This document shows, piece by piece, positions 34,176-44,095 of a stretch of 64,000 nucleotides of DNA; position 1 is the first letter of the stretch, and each line of letters begins with the position of its first letter. Source of the DNA: Deltaproteobacteria bacterium. GTDB lineage: Bacteria; Bdellovibrionota; JAJCYS01. The notes under the pieces were generated by a model. The model saw only the letters and a list, made by a program, of their open reading frames with translations, searched no databases and was not told the DNA's origin. Position numbers and translations under genes: made by a program. The stretch lies in assembly GCA_029262815.1 (NCBI GenBank), contig JAJCYS010000008.1, positions 147,898-211,897 of the forward strand, in the 5' to 3' direction.

Positions 34176-35444
34176 ATGTGTCGTAAAGCATTGCTGTTAT
34201 TCCTGTTTTTCATCTCTCACCAAGGGTTTTCCAAAGTAAACCCTACCGTCTTACATCTTGTTGTGACACACCCTGATTCAAAAACTCAAACCACACTTTA
34301 TAAGAGCGTCGAGACTTTTTTAAAAAAAAATCAACCTAAGCTTGAAATTATTCGTCCCGATTTGTCGCAAAGAACTGGCTTAGATTCAAAAATTCAAGAC
34401 TGGCACGTTTACGCTAAAAAAGTAGAAGAACTCTACTTTGATGGTGAGTTCGAAGAAGTCTTGGCACATGTTACGGAGTTAAACAAAGTATATAAATCAG
34501 TTCCCACGCTCAACCGCATTAAACATAACCTTTCTCAACAATATATCCGGCTACAAGCTTTTTTTGCGCTTTCCTACAAACTCATAAAAGGACAGAAAGC
34601 CTATAAAAAATATCTAAAGACAATCTTGATATCTCATTCGGGTGCACAATTTTCATCAGCTACATTTCCTCAAGAATTTATTGCCGATGTTGAGAACGTA
34701 AAAAAGGAACTCCGAATTGAACTCCCCTCTGTCCGTCTTGATATTCGGACCACACCTTCAGGCGCTACTGTCTATTTGGACAGCATTGAAATTGGAACAA
34801 CACCCTTACACCATACTTACAGGCCGTCACCCGAAAAATATTATGACCTTTTCATAGAAAAAGAAGGATGTACCCCCGCACAAAAAACACTCACGGCTCA
34901 AAGTTCCCCACACATTATCCTCAAACTTTCTACACTCACTAACCAAAATCCAATTGACTTACTTTATTCCGACGCTGCCTTGAGCCTCGATCATATTGTG
35001 CCCACTGCATCAATTTCAAAAACAAACCTCATTGAAGACCTTTCAAAATTTAACCAAAAGAAAAACGCATGGGTGTTTTTATTCACTTCAAAACCTGCTT
35101 ATTATAGATTTTGTTTTTTTAAAAATAATCACAACCAATGGTGGTGCGAAAAACAACCTGTCGCCCTATCGGGGTTGAGAGCCGCCTTACCAAAGCTTTA
35201 TGCTAGCTATCTGAATACATTACCCCTTCCCAAACCTCGTCGACTTATGTCAGATAAATTATCGCCCGTCACGTCCCCACCTTTACCCGGCAAAATACCC
35301 CCGCCAACTTCAAATACTTGGCCTTGGGTCATCGGTGGTGCAGCTCTCGCGGGAATCGTCTCAGCCGCCCTGCTGATTACAACAAGTGAGGACAAAGAAG
35401 GACCTGTCCCCGTCACGTTTGAATTCCCTGGCCTTAAAAATTGA
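34176..35444 (+). CDS. PEGA-domain envelope protein
   Basis: 422 residues with an N-terminal signal peptide (CRKALLLFLFFISHQGFS). There is a helical region to about 180, then a PEGA domain (about 188-255: LDIRTTPSGATVYLDSIEIG, TTPLHHTYRP). A Pro-rich stretch leads to a C-terminal membrane helix (WPWVIGGAALAGIVSAALLI). PEGA domains are common in surface and envelope proteins of deltaproteobacteria and archaea. It lies 64 bases after the CpaB-like gene and may belong to the cluster. Confidence 0.75.
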   Translation: MCRKALLLFLFFISHQGFSKVNPTVLHLVVTHPDSKTQTTLYKSVETFLKKNQPKLEIIRPDLSQRTGLDSKIQDWHVYAKKVEELYFDGEFEEVLAHVTELNKVYKSVPTLNRIKHNLSQQYIRLQAFFALSYKLIKGQKAYKKYLKTILISHSGAQFSSATFPQEFIADVENVKKELRIELPSVRLDIRTTPSGATVYLDSIEIGTTPLHHTYRPSPEKYYDLFIEKEGCTPAQKTLTAQSSPHIILKLSTLTNQNPIDLLYSDAALSLDHIVPTASISKTNLIEDLSKFNQKKNAWVFLFTSKPAYYRFCFFKNNHNQWWCEKQPVALSGLRAALPKLYASYLNTLPLPKPRRLMSDKLSPVTSPPLPGKIPPPTSNTWPWVIGGAALAGIVSAALLITTSEDKEGPVPVTFEFPGLKN

Positions 35445-35475
35445 CACTTGTTTTTGTTTGCCCCACCCCACGAAT

Positions 35476-35538
35476 GGCGCTTCCTCATGGCAATTTGTTG
35501 CGTTTTTTGATATGGTTTTTCTAACATGAGGACACGCC
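35476..35538 (+). promoter_or_regulatory. stem-loop in the metK leader
   Basis: GGCGCTTCCTCATG (35476-35489) pairs with CATGAGGACACGCC (35525-35538), 12 of 14 positions, around a 35-base loop. The loop holds a small GCAA/TTGC hairpin followed by T6 (35503-35508). It ends about 30 bases before the metK start. It could be a regulatory leader, but I cannot match it to a known SAM riboswitch class. Confidence 0.35.
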
Positions 35539-35569
35539 CTAGTCTTCAGATCTGCCAATGGAGGAAACC

Positions 35570-36733
35570 ATGTTATTCACGTCAGAAAGCGTCACGGAAG
35601 GTCACCCTGACAAACTAGCTGATCAAATCTCTGACGGTATTTTAGATGCCATCTTAGCTAAGGATCCTCATGCCAGAGTGGGCTGTGAAACTGCCCTAAG
35701 TGGTGGATTGGTCGTCGTTCTGGGTGAAATTTCAACGAAGTGCTATGTTGAAATACCTGAGGTCGTCAAAAATGTGATCGAAGATGTTGGTTATTGCGAC
35801 CCGGCAATGGGGATCGATTTCAAAAGTTGCGCCGTTCTAACCTCCATTTCAAAGCAAAGCCCTGATATCGCACAAGGTGTAAACAATGCTTCTGATGACC
35901 AGAATGAAATGGGTGCTGGTGATCAAGGCATGATGTTTGGGTATGCGATAAAAGAAAGCCCCGAGCTTTTACCCCTGTCCATCTCGTATGCTCATAAATT
36001 AGCACGTCGGTTAGCTAAAGTTAGAAAAGAAGGCATTATTCCCTACCTATGGCCTGACGGCAAAACCCAAGCCACCATCCAATATGATGACAGTGGGAAA
36101 CCTGTATCTATTGAAACGCTTGTTATCAGTGCTCAGCATCACCCGAAAGTCACACAAGCAGAGATAAAAGATGATGTGATCCGGCACGTCGTGACACCCG
36201 TTATCTCCCCTGAACATTTAACTCCAGAAACACAAATACATGTAAACCCTACGGGTCGTTTTGTAGAGGGTGGACCGAAGGCGGACGCAGGACTCACGGG
36301 TCGTAAAATTATTATCGACACCTATGGCGGCCATGGTAGCCATGGGGGCGGCGCCTTCAGTGGCAAGGATCCCTCAAAGGTCGATCGATCTGCATCTTAT
36401 ATGGCTAGGTATATCGCAAAGAATCTAGTCGCCGCTAATGTATGTGATCGAATTTTGGTTCAACTTGCTTATGCCATCGGCAGAGCTCAGCCCGTGTCTA
36501 TTCATGTGGACACCTACGGCACGCACCGAGTTAACGAGTCTGGAATTTTGGATTGTATCCGGGAACTCATGCCATTAACACCTAAGGGTATTATCCAACA
36601 CTTAGACTTACTCAGACCTATCTACAAAAATATAGCTGCTTACGGCCATTTTGGTGTAGATGAGACAATTTACCGATGGGAAAAAACAGATAAGGTTGAA
36701 GCCATCCAAGCTTTTTTTAAGCTGCCTTCATAA
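35570..36733 (+). CDS. metK: S-adenosylmethionine synthetase
   Basis: 387 residues from ATG 35570, 5 bases behind GGAGG; an ATG at 35558 is upstream of the ribosome site. The ATP motif [20 protein letters not shown] opens the protein, the signature [12 protein letters not shown] is near 117, and [17 protein letters not shown] near 260. It makes S-adenosylmethionine from methionine and ATP in the cytoplasm. Its last 17 bases overlap the convergent gene. Confidence 0.97.
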   Translation: MLFTSESVTEGHPDKLADQISDGILDAILAKDPHARVGCETALSGGLVVVLGEISTKCYVEIPEVVKNVIEDVGYCDPAMGIDFKSCAVLTSISKQSPDIAQGVNNASDDQNEMGAGDQGMMFGYAIKESPELLPLSISYAHKLARRLAKVRKEGIIPYLWPDGKTQATIQYDDSGKPVSIETLVISAQHHPKVTQAEIKDDVIRHVVTPVISPEHLTPETQIHVNPTGRFVEGGPKADAGLTGRKIIIDTYGGHGSHGGGAFSGKDPSKVDRSASYMARYIAKNLVAANVCDRILVQLAYAIGRAQPVSIHVDTYGTHRVNESGILDCIRELMPLTPKGIIQHLDLLRPIYKNIAAYGHFGVDETIYRWEKTDKVEAIQAFFKLPS

Positions 36734-37328
36734 TAGATCTTAAATTGTCCTGACATTTCATCAGATGATTTGTGAGGTCATTTTCAAGCACTTGCCCCAT
36801 CTCACGAAATTGCCTGCCGTGATACAAGTCAAATGTTTGCTGAATCGTGCGTGCAATCTGGTCCGACAGTTCATCAACAGACCCCCCTGAACTATCCCAA
36901 TCAGCTTTTGCTAAGTAAGGCTCTAGAGTTTTAAGTTCTCTTAATACCCAGTCAACCGCTTCGAGACAATAAGTCCAATAACATTCTGCTTCTTCTAAAT
37001 TCTCGGCGTAGAAAAACTCTGCACATAAATTGACACCGTATACTAATTTGGTTACATATTGACTGACTTCTTCAAGTTTTAATGTGAGCCCTTCTAGTTT
37101 CGCATCCGTCTTGATTTCAATGGTCAATTGTCCGGACTGATCCCAAAAAGGTTTTAAATAAGCGGGTGTCAAATGGGTGATGTGTGCTCCGTTTACAAAA
37201 ATGGCTCCTATTCTTCGAAATTGGCTCTCATATTGAAAACGAATAATATTTAAAAATTCAACAAGATGCTCCAACCTGCGTGGCGCTATAAAAAACTGTT
37301 CTCCATCTATAACAATATTTACTTGCAC
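36717..37328 (-). CDS. hypothetical protein
   Basis: 203 residues from GTG 37328, about 9 bases after AAAGGA; a TTG three codons earlier is possible. Soluble and acidic, it has an N-terminal part [20 protein letters not shown] like a small beta domain, then mostly helices with several Cys and Trp. I recognise no family. The TPR gene upstream ends 69 bases away, so the two probably share a transcript. Confidence 0.75.
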   Translation of the reverse strand: MQVNIVIDGEQFFIAPRRLEHLVEFLNIIRFQYESQFRRIGAIFVNGAHITHLTPAYLKPFWDQSGQLTIEIKTDAKLEGLTLKLEEVSQYVTKLVYGVNLCAEFFYAENLEEAECYWTYCLEAVDWVLRELKTLEPYLAKADWDSSGGSVDELSDQIARTIQQTFDLYHGRQFREMGQVLENDLTNHLMKCQDNLRSIMKAA

Positions 37329-37396
37329 GTATGACAATCCTTTTTAAGATACACTTGAGATCGGCTGAATATTGGGCAAGGTGTAGATATTTTATG

Positions 37397-38131
37397 TTAT
37401 TTCACAAATATCATTCTAAGTATCTGATTTATTTCATTTTTATCAGGACATAGCTCAAGTAAATAGGTTAGCGCTACGGAGGAACCGCCTTTGAGGGCTT
37501 CAAGCAAGTAAGCTTGCGCTGGCTCTTTATCTCCTTTGGCAAATGCACTTAATCCTAAGTGCAATTTTAGAGACAAGACATCAGGAAAAAAACGAGTTCC
37601 TTTCTTTAAAATCGACGTCGCAAGCTCAGCTTCATGCTTAGCAAGAAAGTAGGCTGCTGCAATGTGATAGTACTTGGGGGTTTTCTCCTCAAGTAAAGAT
37701 AGTTTTGTCGCATACTGTTCATACACATCAAAGTCACGAGATTTTAAAGCAGATTTTAGAGCCATAATCCAAACTTCTGATTCAGTTGAGGGGTAAGTCA
37801 GCCTGAGGGACAAGACAGACCACAATGTCTTAAAATGCCTAAGTAAAGCATCATAACACCGTGTCTGGTATAACCGTTGATACCAGCCCAGCACATCTAG
37901 AATATCCTCAGAACGTTCAACCAACTGTGCGTGACACGTCATAGCTTGGTGTGTGTGCCCTTCAAATTCTTCAATGGCAATGAGCTTTCGATAAGCCACC
38001 AAATCCTTGGCATTCTCATCAATAAGCTTGTGGGCTACAATACGGGCGACACGGTAATCTTGGTTTCGAATTAATGTATCCAGATACTTGTGAGGTGATG
38101 CATCCGTAAACCCCTCAATTAAACTAGCCAC
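37397..38131 (-). CDS. TPR-like protein
   Basis: 244 residues from GTG 38131 behind AAGGGGG. The whole chain is helical, with repeated TPR-like pairs (DYRVARIVAHKLIDENAKDL, HIAAAYFLAKHEAELATSIL, LKLHLGLSAFAKGDKEPAQA). No signal or membrane segment is seen, so it is probably cytoplasmic. The role is unknown. Tad systems use a TPR protein (TadD), but that one is a lipoprotein and this is not. Confidence 0.75.
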   Translation of the reverse strand: MASLIEGFTDASPHKYLDTLIRNQDYRVARIVAHKLIDENAKDLVAYRKLIAIEEFEGHTHQAMTCHAQLVERSEDILDVLGWYQRLYQTRCYDALLRHFKTLWSVLSLRLTYPSTESEVWIMALKSALKSRDFDVYEQYATKLSLLEEKTPKYYHIAAAYFLAKHEAELATSILKKGTRFFPDVLSLKLHLGLSAFAKGDKEPAQAYLLEALKGGSSVALTYLLELCPDKNEINQILRMIFVK

Positions 38132-38272
38132 AACGCCCCCTTAATCCTTGGCTGCAGATACATCAACCCTACATCCTTGGCTGATAAACAACTTTTATTT
38201 TATCACAGGCAGAAGATTCTCGTTTGATTAATATATACTTTGTCCTACGTCAACCTTTGTTAAAATGAATGC

Positions 38273-38788
38273 ATGGGATTTATATTAACGCCAATCAAAT
38301 TTGTAATATTTGCCTTCGCTGTTTTTGGGTTTCTGCAAATCAAAGTGGGGGACAAAAGTTTATTCAATCATTTAAATTCCTTCTTTAATTCAGAAACTGA
38401 AATGGTTTTAGATTCGGAAGAAGGCCCTACAAAAAAACCTCTCGTCAGTACATTGATTAGCGACGAAACACTTGAAGAACTCGATGATGTCACTCAGGGT
38501 ATGAAACAAGAACTTCAGAAAAGCCTAACCACACTTAAAGAAGTAACCCCTGACCTTATCCCCTTACACCCACCACCATCTGAGATGTTGAATAAATCTC
38601 AAGAGAAAAATATTGCCAGGGCACCTCGCAAAAAAGTTTTTCCGGGGACATTGATTCCAAAAGAACTTATGAATCCAAAACGGCTCAAAAAACCTTTTTC
38701 CGATACACTCGATTCTAGAATCCAATCGAAAGAGCTATCCAATCAAGATCGTCAGGAACTCAACGACCTGTTAGATGTCTTACCTTAG
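38273..38788 (+). CDS. hypothetical membrane-anchored protein
   Basis: 171 residues. One N-terminal hydrophobic segment (MGFILTPIKFVIFAFAVFGF) precedes a charged, Pro-rich tail without recognisable domain, as in periplasmic linker proteins. It stands alone, divergent from the TPR gene, and ends directly at a strong hairpin. Confidence 0.65.
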   Translation: MGFILTPIKFVIFAFAVFGFLQIKVGDKSLFNHLNSFFNSETEMVLDSEEGPTKKPLVSTLISDETLEELDDVTQGMKQELQKSLTTLKEVTPDLIPLHPPPSEMLNKSQEKNIARAPRKKVFPGTLIPKELMNPKRLKKPFSDTLDSRIQSKELSNQDRQELNDLLDVLP

Positions 38789-38810
38789 ACCCGGTCTCTG
38801 AGACCGGGTC
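38788..38810. terminator. 10-bp perfect hairpin between convergent genes
   Basis: GACCCGGTCT (38788-38797), loop CTG, AGACCGGGTC (38801-38810). It starts at the last base of the stop codon of the upstream gene. There is no T run on either side, so it may stabilise 3' ends rather than end transcription by itself. Confidence 0.6.
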
Positions 38811-38835
38811 GATAGTTGCTATTTGTTATTACGAT

Positions 38836-38852
38836 ATGAGGACACGCCCTAG
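38836..38852. repeat. 17-base sequence repeated from the metK leader
   Basis: ATGAGGACACGCCCTAG occurs here and at 35526-35542, where it is the right arm of the metK leader stem. Here it has no pairing partner and includes the stop codon of the small gene on the minus strand. Confidence 0.6.
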
Positions 38853-39142
38853 GGTGAACCGTGGCCGCCTGGAATGACTCTTCCTGGCACTTCTCCGTGT
38901 TTGAAAACAGGAGTCACTTTTCCATTCTCATCAACATATACGACCGTGCCATCACAGTTCGATGAATTGTTAAAATTTACACCACCTGCAGAATTTTGTT
39001 GTTGCTGAAGTTTAAGCAACAACTGTGCTCGAGCATTCCCTTGAAGTTGGACTATATTTCCAATGGAAACGGGCGCAACAAAGAACGTTAGAAAACCCAC
39101 ACTAAAAATAAATAAGCTAAATAAGAAATTTTTCGGCTTCAT
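38849..39142 (-). CDS. small exported protein next to the YD-repeat gene
   Basis: 97 residues from ATG 39142, behind GGGAGAGAG; a longer frame overlaps the YD-repeat gene but lacks a ribosome site. A signal peptide or anchor (MKPKNFLFSLFIFSVGFLTF) is followed by a short mature part with one Cys and Gln/Asn-rich stretches (LLKLQQQQNSAGG). It lies 16 bases after the YD-repeat gene in the same direction. I recognise no family. A partner of the YD-repeat protein is possible. Confidence 0.65.
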   Translation of the reverse strand: MKPKNFLFSLFIFSVGFLTFFVAPVSIGNIVQLQGNARAQLLLKLQQQQNSAGGVNFNNSSNCDGTVVYVDENGKVTPVFKHGEVPGRVIPGGHGSP

Positions 39143-39158
39143 ACTCTCTCCCGCATTC

Positions 39159-40928
39159 CTACAACGTCGGAATTGAATTTGCACTTGCAATCGCTCTGAT
39201 ATTTAATGGCGCCTCAAACAAAGGATGCAATGATGCAGCTGCCATTACGTTTATATATGGTCTAAATCCGTCAATTGATATTTTATTTGCAATGATTATA
39301 GGCCTTAATTTGGGATTATAGGATTTTGCAACAAGTTCTGAAATAGTGCCCACATCAGAATAATTAAAAAGAATCTCACCCACCTTGCTTTGGCTAATTT
39401 TCAATGGTTGACCCAATGCGTTATATCCAAATTTCATCACTGTCCCAGTTTTTTTATTGATGAGCGATGACATCAACCCTTCTTTATACTTCAGCTCAAA
39501 AGAGCCTTCCGGCCCCCGTGCTGTTTTAGGTAGGTTTGTATTGGGATAGTACGTATAAGCATATCTTCGACTACCACGTGTAACGGCGTTCGGCCTTACA
39601 TTACCCCCTTTGTACTCAAACTTTGCCACACCAGCGACATCTTTAATTTGCCTCACTCGACCGAGATCATCATATTTGTAAGACACTTTTTTTCCACCCT
39701 GTGAAATTAAAATCGGGAGTCCTTGTTCATTGTTCGTTTTAGCGATTTCAACTTTCCCATCAAACTCTTTGAAATAAGAAAGATAAATGGATCCGTCTCT
39801 TGCTCGACGTTTGAATCTCTGCTCATAACGCTCCATTCGGATAAGCGCCCCTTTTGCACTTTTATGTCTCACGGTCAATTTTTGATCCAAAGAATTAGAT
39901 CCCACTACATAACTGTACGAAGATGAGAAACCATTATCTTTTGTGATCCGACTTACCCATCCTCTTTTGTCATGCGTGATTTTTATTTTACGACCATCCT
40001 GAATGCCTAATTCCGTCAGTTGTCCTTTTGGGTTATAACCATAATTTATCTTCTCCCCACGCGAATCAATTGTCGAAGCCAGTAAAATTGAATTGTTCTG
40101 TTTTTTATATTTGAATCGCACTGTGATGGGCGTTTGGCTATTAGGCTTTGTTAATGTGACCCGACTTATAACATTTCCTTTATAAGTAAATCGCGCCATA
40201 TGACCAGAACGATCAGTAATTCGAGCTAACCGATACCCCTTATCTTTTTTCTTCCACGCCAAAATCCATCGATTTCCCATCGCATCAGAGACCAAAATAA
40301 GATTGCCCTGTTTATCGTACGTCCTTTTTGGCCGGCCTGGCGCAACAGACTCGAATGTTCCGAGCGGAGTCCTGACGATGTATTGTGCAGGATAGGTTCG
40401 ATGCATCCACTTATTCCCTTTTAAATAAGACACCTTCGATCCAAAATATTTTCGATACATATCACGTCTAAAAAACTCGTCCGTTTTTAATTTCCGCTCT
40501 AAATTTGTGTAATAGGCCGAAGTTTGGTTCGGATCTTCTTTCTTAATTTTTTTGATTAATCGATTTACACCACTTGCAGTAGATCCAGTCGAATAAACCT
40601 CAGCACGACCACCCGCAATAAACTCATTTATCGAACCATCCGGCATAAAACGAAGGTAGCTATCATAAAATGGTGAATTCCCATATCCGTTAGAGCCTTC
40701 GTACTTCGAGCGACTGTTATTGACAAACCCTATAAAAATAGGCAGTGGCTCATTGAAAAATGAAAAAAGCCTAACTTGTACATTCACATTACCGTTATTT
40801 AAATTGACGCCCACCTTGGGTACGTTTAATGCCCTAGGCTTGGCTGCACCAAATGATACAGGATTTATTAAAAACAATAATGAAAACGCAAGTGCGCCTC
40901 TAAATGCGTCCATTGGTTTTTGTCGCAT
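39159..40928 (-). CDS. exported YD-repeat (RHS-like) protein
   Basis: 589 residues from ATG 40928, behind GAGGGG. A signal peptide (MDAFRGALAFSLLFLINPVSFG) precedes a beta-rich chain with tandem YD-type units: TYDKQGNLILVSDAMGNRW, ITDRSGHMARFTY, GYNPKGQLTELGIQDGRKI, KYDDLGRVRQIKDVAGVAKF, GYNALGQPLKI. No toxin domain follows the repeats, and the tail is short. RHS repeats form shells or surface fibres. It is just downstream of the tad operon (45 bases after tadB-like), so it may be a pilus-associated surface protein. Confidence 0.85.
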   Translation of the reverse strand: MRQKPMDAFRGALAFSLLFLINPVSFGAAKPRALNVPKVGVNLNNGNVNVQVRLFSFFNEPLPIFIGFVNNSRSKYEGSNGYGNSPFYDSYLRFMPDGSINEFIAGGRAEVYSTGSTASGVNRLIKKIKKEDPNQTSAYYTNLERKLKTDEFFRRDMYRKYFGSKVSYLKGNKWMHRTYPAQYIVRTPLGTFESVAPGRPKRTYDKQGNLILVSDAMGNRWILAWKKKDKGYRLARITDRSGHMARFTYKGNVISRVTLTKPNSQTPITVRFKYKKQNNSILLASTIDSRGEKINYGYNPKGQLTELGIQDGRKIKITHDKRGWVSRITKDNGFSSSYSYVVGSNSLDQKLTVRHKSAKGALIRMERYEQRFKRRARDGSIYLSYFKEFDGKVEIAKTNNEQGLPILISQGGKKVSYKYDDLGRVRQIKDVAGVAKFEYKGGNVRPNAVTRGSRRYAYTYYPNTNLPKTARGPEGSFELKYKEGLMSSLINKKTGTVMKFGYNALGQPLKISQSKVGEILFNYSDVGTISELVAKSYNPKLRPIIIANKISIDGFRPYINVMAAASLHPLFEAPLNIRAIASANSIPTL

Positions 40929-40973
40929 AATTCCCCTCAATGAGTTAGATAGATCCCCTCAAGGGTTATTATA

Positions 40974-41873
40974 CTACACTTTGATATCAATGATTTTCCA
41001 AATAGCGAGTCCACCCAGCACTTGAAGTACTAAAATCATGCCCAACATCACCCATCCAATAGGGGTGGTAAACATCGGTAGAATTTGGTTGGGATCGATC
41101 ATATACAACATGATAGCAAGCCCAAATGGCATAGCCATAATAATAGCCCCTTGCACAATCCCTTGAGTTACCATCGCTGATATTTTGTTCTTAATCTTAA
41201 TACGCTCACGAATGGTATGTGTAATGGTGTCGAAAGTCTCAGCCAAATTACCCCCGGTCTCTTTTAAAATAACAATCGCTGTAGCAAGCATTTCAACATC
41301 CTCTAAGGGCATTCGATTAGATAAATTTTCAAACGCGGCTTCGATAGTTGTTCCAAGCTGCGTTTCACTCAGGATCAATCCAAACTCTTGAGAGATAGGA
41401 TTTGGCATTTCTTGACTTACTAAGTCGATCGTCTGAGAAATGTTCAACCCACTTCGAAGTCCATTAGCCATCAGCGTTAACGAATCGACCATTTGCATAC
41501 CAAATTTTGAAACGCGCCTTTGATGATAAACGTCCGCTACTTTTAATGGAATTTTGCTTGCAATAAAAACAAATATCGATCCCGCCAATATGCCAACTAT
41601 GTAGTAAGGCAAACACAAAGCAAAGGCTGTTAAAAACCAAAATCCGTAGTACCCATAGAACCATTTTGAAAGTCGTTGAGGCGAAAGTTTGATGAAATCA
41701 ACGCCCAACTGCAAAGAGAGTGCCTCCATTTGATGCTCAAATCCAGCTTTTACTCGATTATAAATACCTGGCAGAATTAAACGAATACCTGTGAAAATTG
41801 CGATAAAAATTAAAAAAAAGAATACACGCTCACCCCAACCGTCTGGGAAAAACCTAATAAATACCTGCGTCAT
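40974..41873 (-). CDS. tadB: Tad pilus inner-membrane platform protein (GspF domain)
   Basis: 299 residues. There are membrane helices near the N-terminus (VFFFLIFIAIFTGIRLILPG, and a pair near 75-105). The T2SF domain is about 115-245 (SLTLMANGLRSGLNISQTID, ATAIVILKETGGNLAETFD), and two helices end the protein. Tad systems normally have two such proteins, TadB and TadC. Only one is in this operon, so the second is either elsewhere or not needed. It lies 20 bases after the fused ATPase gene. Confidence 0.88.
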   Translation of the reverse strand: MTQVFIRFFPDGWGERVFFFLIFIAIFTGIRLILPGIYNRVKAGFEHQMEALSLQLGVDFIKLSPQRLSKWFYGYYGFWFLTAFALCLPYYIVGILAGSIFVFIASKIPLKVADVYHQRRVSKFGMQMVDSLTLMANGLRSGLNISQTIDLVSQEMPNPISQEFGLILSETQLGTTIEAAFENLSNRMPLEDVEMLATAIVILKETGGNLAETFDTITHTIRERIKIKNKISAMVTQGIVQGAIIMAMPFGLAIMLYMIDPNQILPMFTTPIGWVMLGMILVLQVLGGLAIWKIIDIKV

Positions 41874-41893
41874 GATGTACTCCTTAAAAGAAG

Positions 41894-44095
41894 CTATGCT
41901 GTTTTCTTAAATTTCGCCATTCGATCTTCGAACCCAGGTTTCTCTTCTTCAGGTTTAAAAAGCTCTCTATCATATTCAATACCCAACTCATCAAGCTGTT
42001 GTGTGATTTGAGGCACGTACCCAGTAGCTGTAAAATACCCTTTCACTTTTCTGTCCTCATCAAGTCCGAGTTTTCTAAATTCAAAGATATCTTGTGTTGT
42101 AACTACATCACCTTGTATTCCGGAAACTTCAGTAATATACGTTACCTTTCTAGATCCGTCACTGAGCCGAGCTTGTTGAACCACATAATGAACCGCACTC
42201 GCAATTTGCTCTTTAATAGCTTTAGCAGGCAACTCCATCCCAGCAAACAAACACAACGTTTGTAATCTCGCTATGCAGTCCCTAGGGCTATTCGAGTGAA
42301 CCGTTGTCAAACTCCCATCATGACCAGTGTTCATAGCTTGCAACATATCGAGCGCTTCTCCGCCTCGACATTCTCCCACCACAATTCGATCAGGTCTCAT
42401 CCGCAAACAGTTTTTAACCAAATCACGGATACTCACTTCCCCTTCCCCTTCTACGTTAGGAGGGCGAGTCTCTAGTCTCCCCACATGATCTTGCGGCAAA
42501 TTCAATTCTGCTGAATCTTCTACCGTAATAATCCGTTCACTTGACGGGATAAAACTGGAGATAACATTTAGTAAGGTTGTTTTCCCGGAACCTGTACCTC
42601 CTGAAATCACAATATTACAGTGCGCTTTGACGAGCGCCTCTAAAAATGCAGCCATCTCAGGAGTCATTGAACCAAAGGAAACAAGATCCGAAGCTGCCAA
42701 TCGCTCTTTAGGAAATTTTCGAATTGTGAGCATGGGTCCCTGCATCACACAGGGTGGAATAATGGCATGGACCCGGGATCCATCTTTTAATCGGGCATCG
42801 ACATAAGGCGTTTTCTCATCAATCCGCCTTCCGACTGCTGCAACAATCCGCTCAATCACCTGAAGTAACTGATGATTAGAACTAAACAAGGTTTTTGAAA
42901 GTTGAATCTTGCCGTCTTTTTCAAGGTAAATCTGATGTGCATGGTTCACCATAATTTCAGTAACCCTATCATCAGCTAATAAATCTTCTAATGGACCTAA
43001 TGCCAAGGCTTCATCCAAAACCTCTTTTACAATAGCTTGCATTTCTTCACGTGTTTTAAACGGATGATCTTCTCTTTCCAAAATAGTCAAAATAGCTCGT
43101 TTGGCTTTTTCACGTAGCGCCATTTTTTGCTGCGGCGTCATATCTTTGCTTGAAGCTACATCCTTCAAATCCAAGGTTTCAAGTAGACTTTTGTGTACAT
43201 GCAACTTCAAATCGTTTCTAACTTTTGTACTTTTCTCGTCAAAACTGATTTTTTCACCCTTAGCTACAGGCGCTTCCCCTTGCTCTCCAGCTTTTGGCAT
43301 TGGCGCTTTGGGTTTTTTAGCGGTAATTTGTTTGAGGCGATGCAAAATTTTCTGCTCAACTACACTTCTTGCCAGTTGAACACATCCTTTGGCAATCTGG
43401 GTATTTGGCTGATGAACGACAAGGGGTTGAGCTTTAGCCAATGAAAGCGCGGCTGCACCTGGTTCATTCGGAATAATGAGGGATACTTTTTTGTTAAGAT
43501 GCTTCTGAATGACAGCAGGCTGAATAGGACCTTTAGGGTTATGTTTATTAAGCAATACGTAAATCATTTCTGAAGGAAACAAAAGTCTCTGCAACCGCCC
43601 TAGACATTTACGGCTTTGGTTCAGCACCAACACATCTGGCTCGACCACAGTTAAAATCAATGTGGCTTCCTCAAGAAAAGGGACGACGAGTGATTCCGGC
43701 CCAACCCCTAGATCGGCTATAATATACGTATATGTTTGAGAGGCCACGTCAAGCATCGGCCCAATACTGTGAGGTCGAATGGGGTGATCAATCCGAATGG
43801 GATTAAAGAACGTTGCCAGATCTATATCATGAGCCGTGGGACTTACAGCAGTGGCAAATTGTGACTTTGAAATTTTTTCTTCGCCTACTTTCTCGAGAAC
43901 ACCCTCTAGATAATTTTTGGATGTGACACCGTTGATAATATCCAAATCACCAGATCCACTTGGATCAGCGTCCAAAAGAAGGGTCTTGACCTTCGATTGA
44001 CGAGCAAAGGCAATTGCGAGGTTTGTAGCCAATAAAGACTTACCTACACCACCTTTTCCACCTAAAACGGCTATAACGTAAGAGGATTCCTTCAT
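41894..44095 (-). CDS. cpaF: fused CpaE/TadZ-like and CpaF/TadA ATPase
   Basis: 733 residues with two domains usually encoded separately. Residues 1-260 are a ParA/MinD-type ATPase with deviant Walker GGKGGVGKS (12-20), DADPSGSG and IADLGVG, as in TadZ/CpaE, which places pili at the pole. A Lys/Pro/Ala-rich linker (about 260-290) leads to the CpaF secretion ATPase: [25 protein letters not shown], Walker [11 protein letters not shown] near 500, [13 protein letters not shown], and Walker B-like [19 protein letters not shown]. The frame is continuous with no sign of an error at the junction. It overlaps the secretin gene by 4 bases. Confidence 0.93.
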   Translation of the reverse strand: MKESSYVIAVLGGKGGVGKSLLATNLAIAFARQSKVKTLLLDADPSGSGDLDIINGVTSKNYLEGVLEKVGEEKISKSQFATAVSPTAHDIDLATFFNPIRIDHPIRPHSIGPMLDVASQTYTYIIADLGVGPESLVVPFLEEATLILTVVEPDVLVLNQSRKCLGRLQRLLFPSEMIYVLLNKHNPKGPIQPAVIQKHLNKKVSLIIPNEPGAAALSLAKAQPLVVHQPNTQIAKGCVQLARSVVEQKILHRLKQITAKKPKAPMPKAGEQGEAPVAKGEKISFDEKSTKVRNDLKLHVHKSLLETLDLKDVASSKDMTPQQKMALREKAKRAILTILEREDHPFKTREEMQAIVKEVLDEALALGPLEDLLADDRVTEIMVNHAHQIYLEKDGKIQLSKTLFSSNHQLLQVIERIVAAVGRRIDEKTPYVDARLKDGSRVHAIIPPCVMQGPMLTIRKFPKERLAASDLVSFGSMTPEMAAFLEALVKAHCNIVISGGTGSGKTTLLNVISSFIPSSERIITVEDSAELNLPQDHVGRLETRPPNVEGEGEVSIRDLVKNCLRMRPDRIVVGECRGGEALDMLQAMNTGHDGSLTTVHSNSPRDCIARLQTLCLFAGMELPAKAIKEQIASAVHYVVQQARLSDGSRKVTYITEVSGIQGDVVTTQDIFEFRKLGLDEDRKVKGYFTATGYVPQITQQLDELGIEYDRELFKPEEEKPGFEDRMAKFKKTA

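Noticed and set aside
38789..38852. SAM riboswitch suggested by the sequence shared with the metK leader
   Set aside because: There is no pairing partner for the shared 17-mer here and no methionine gene downstream; only the repeat itself can be supported.
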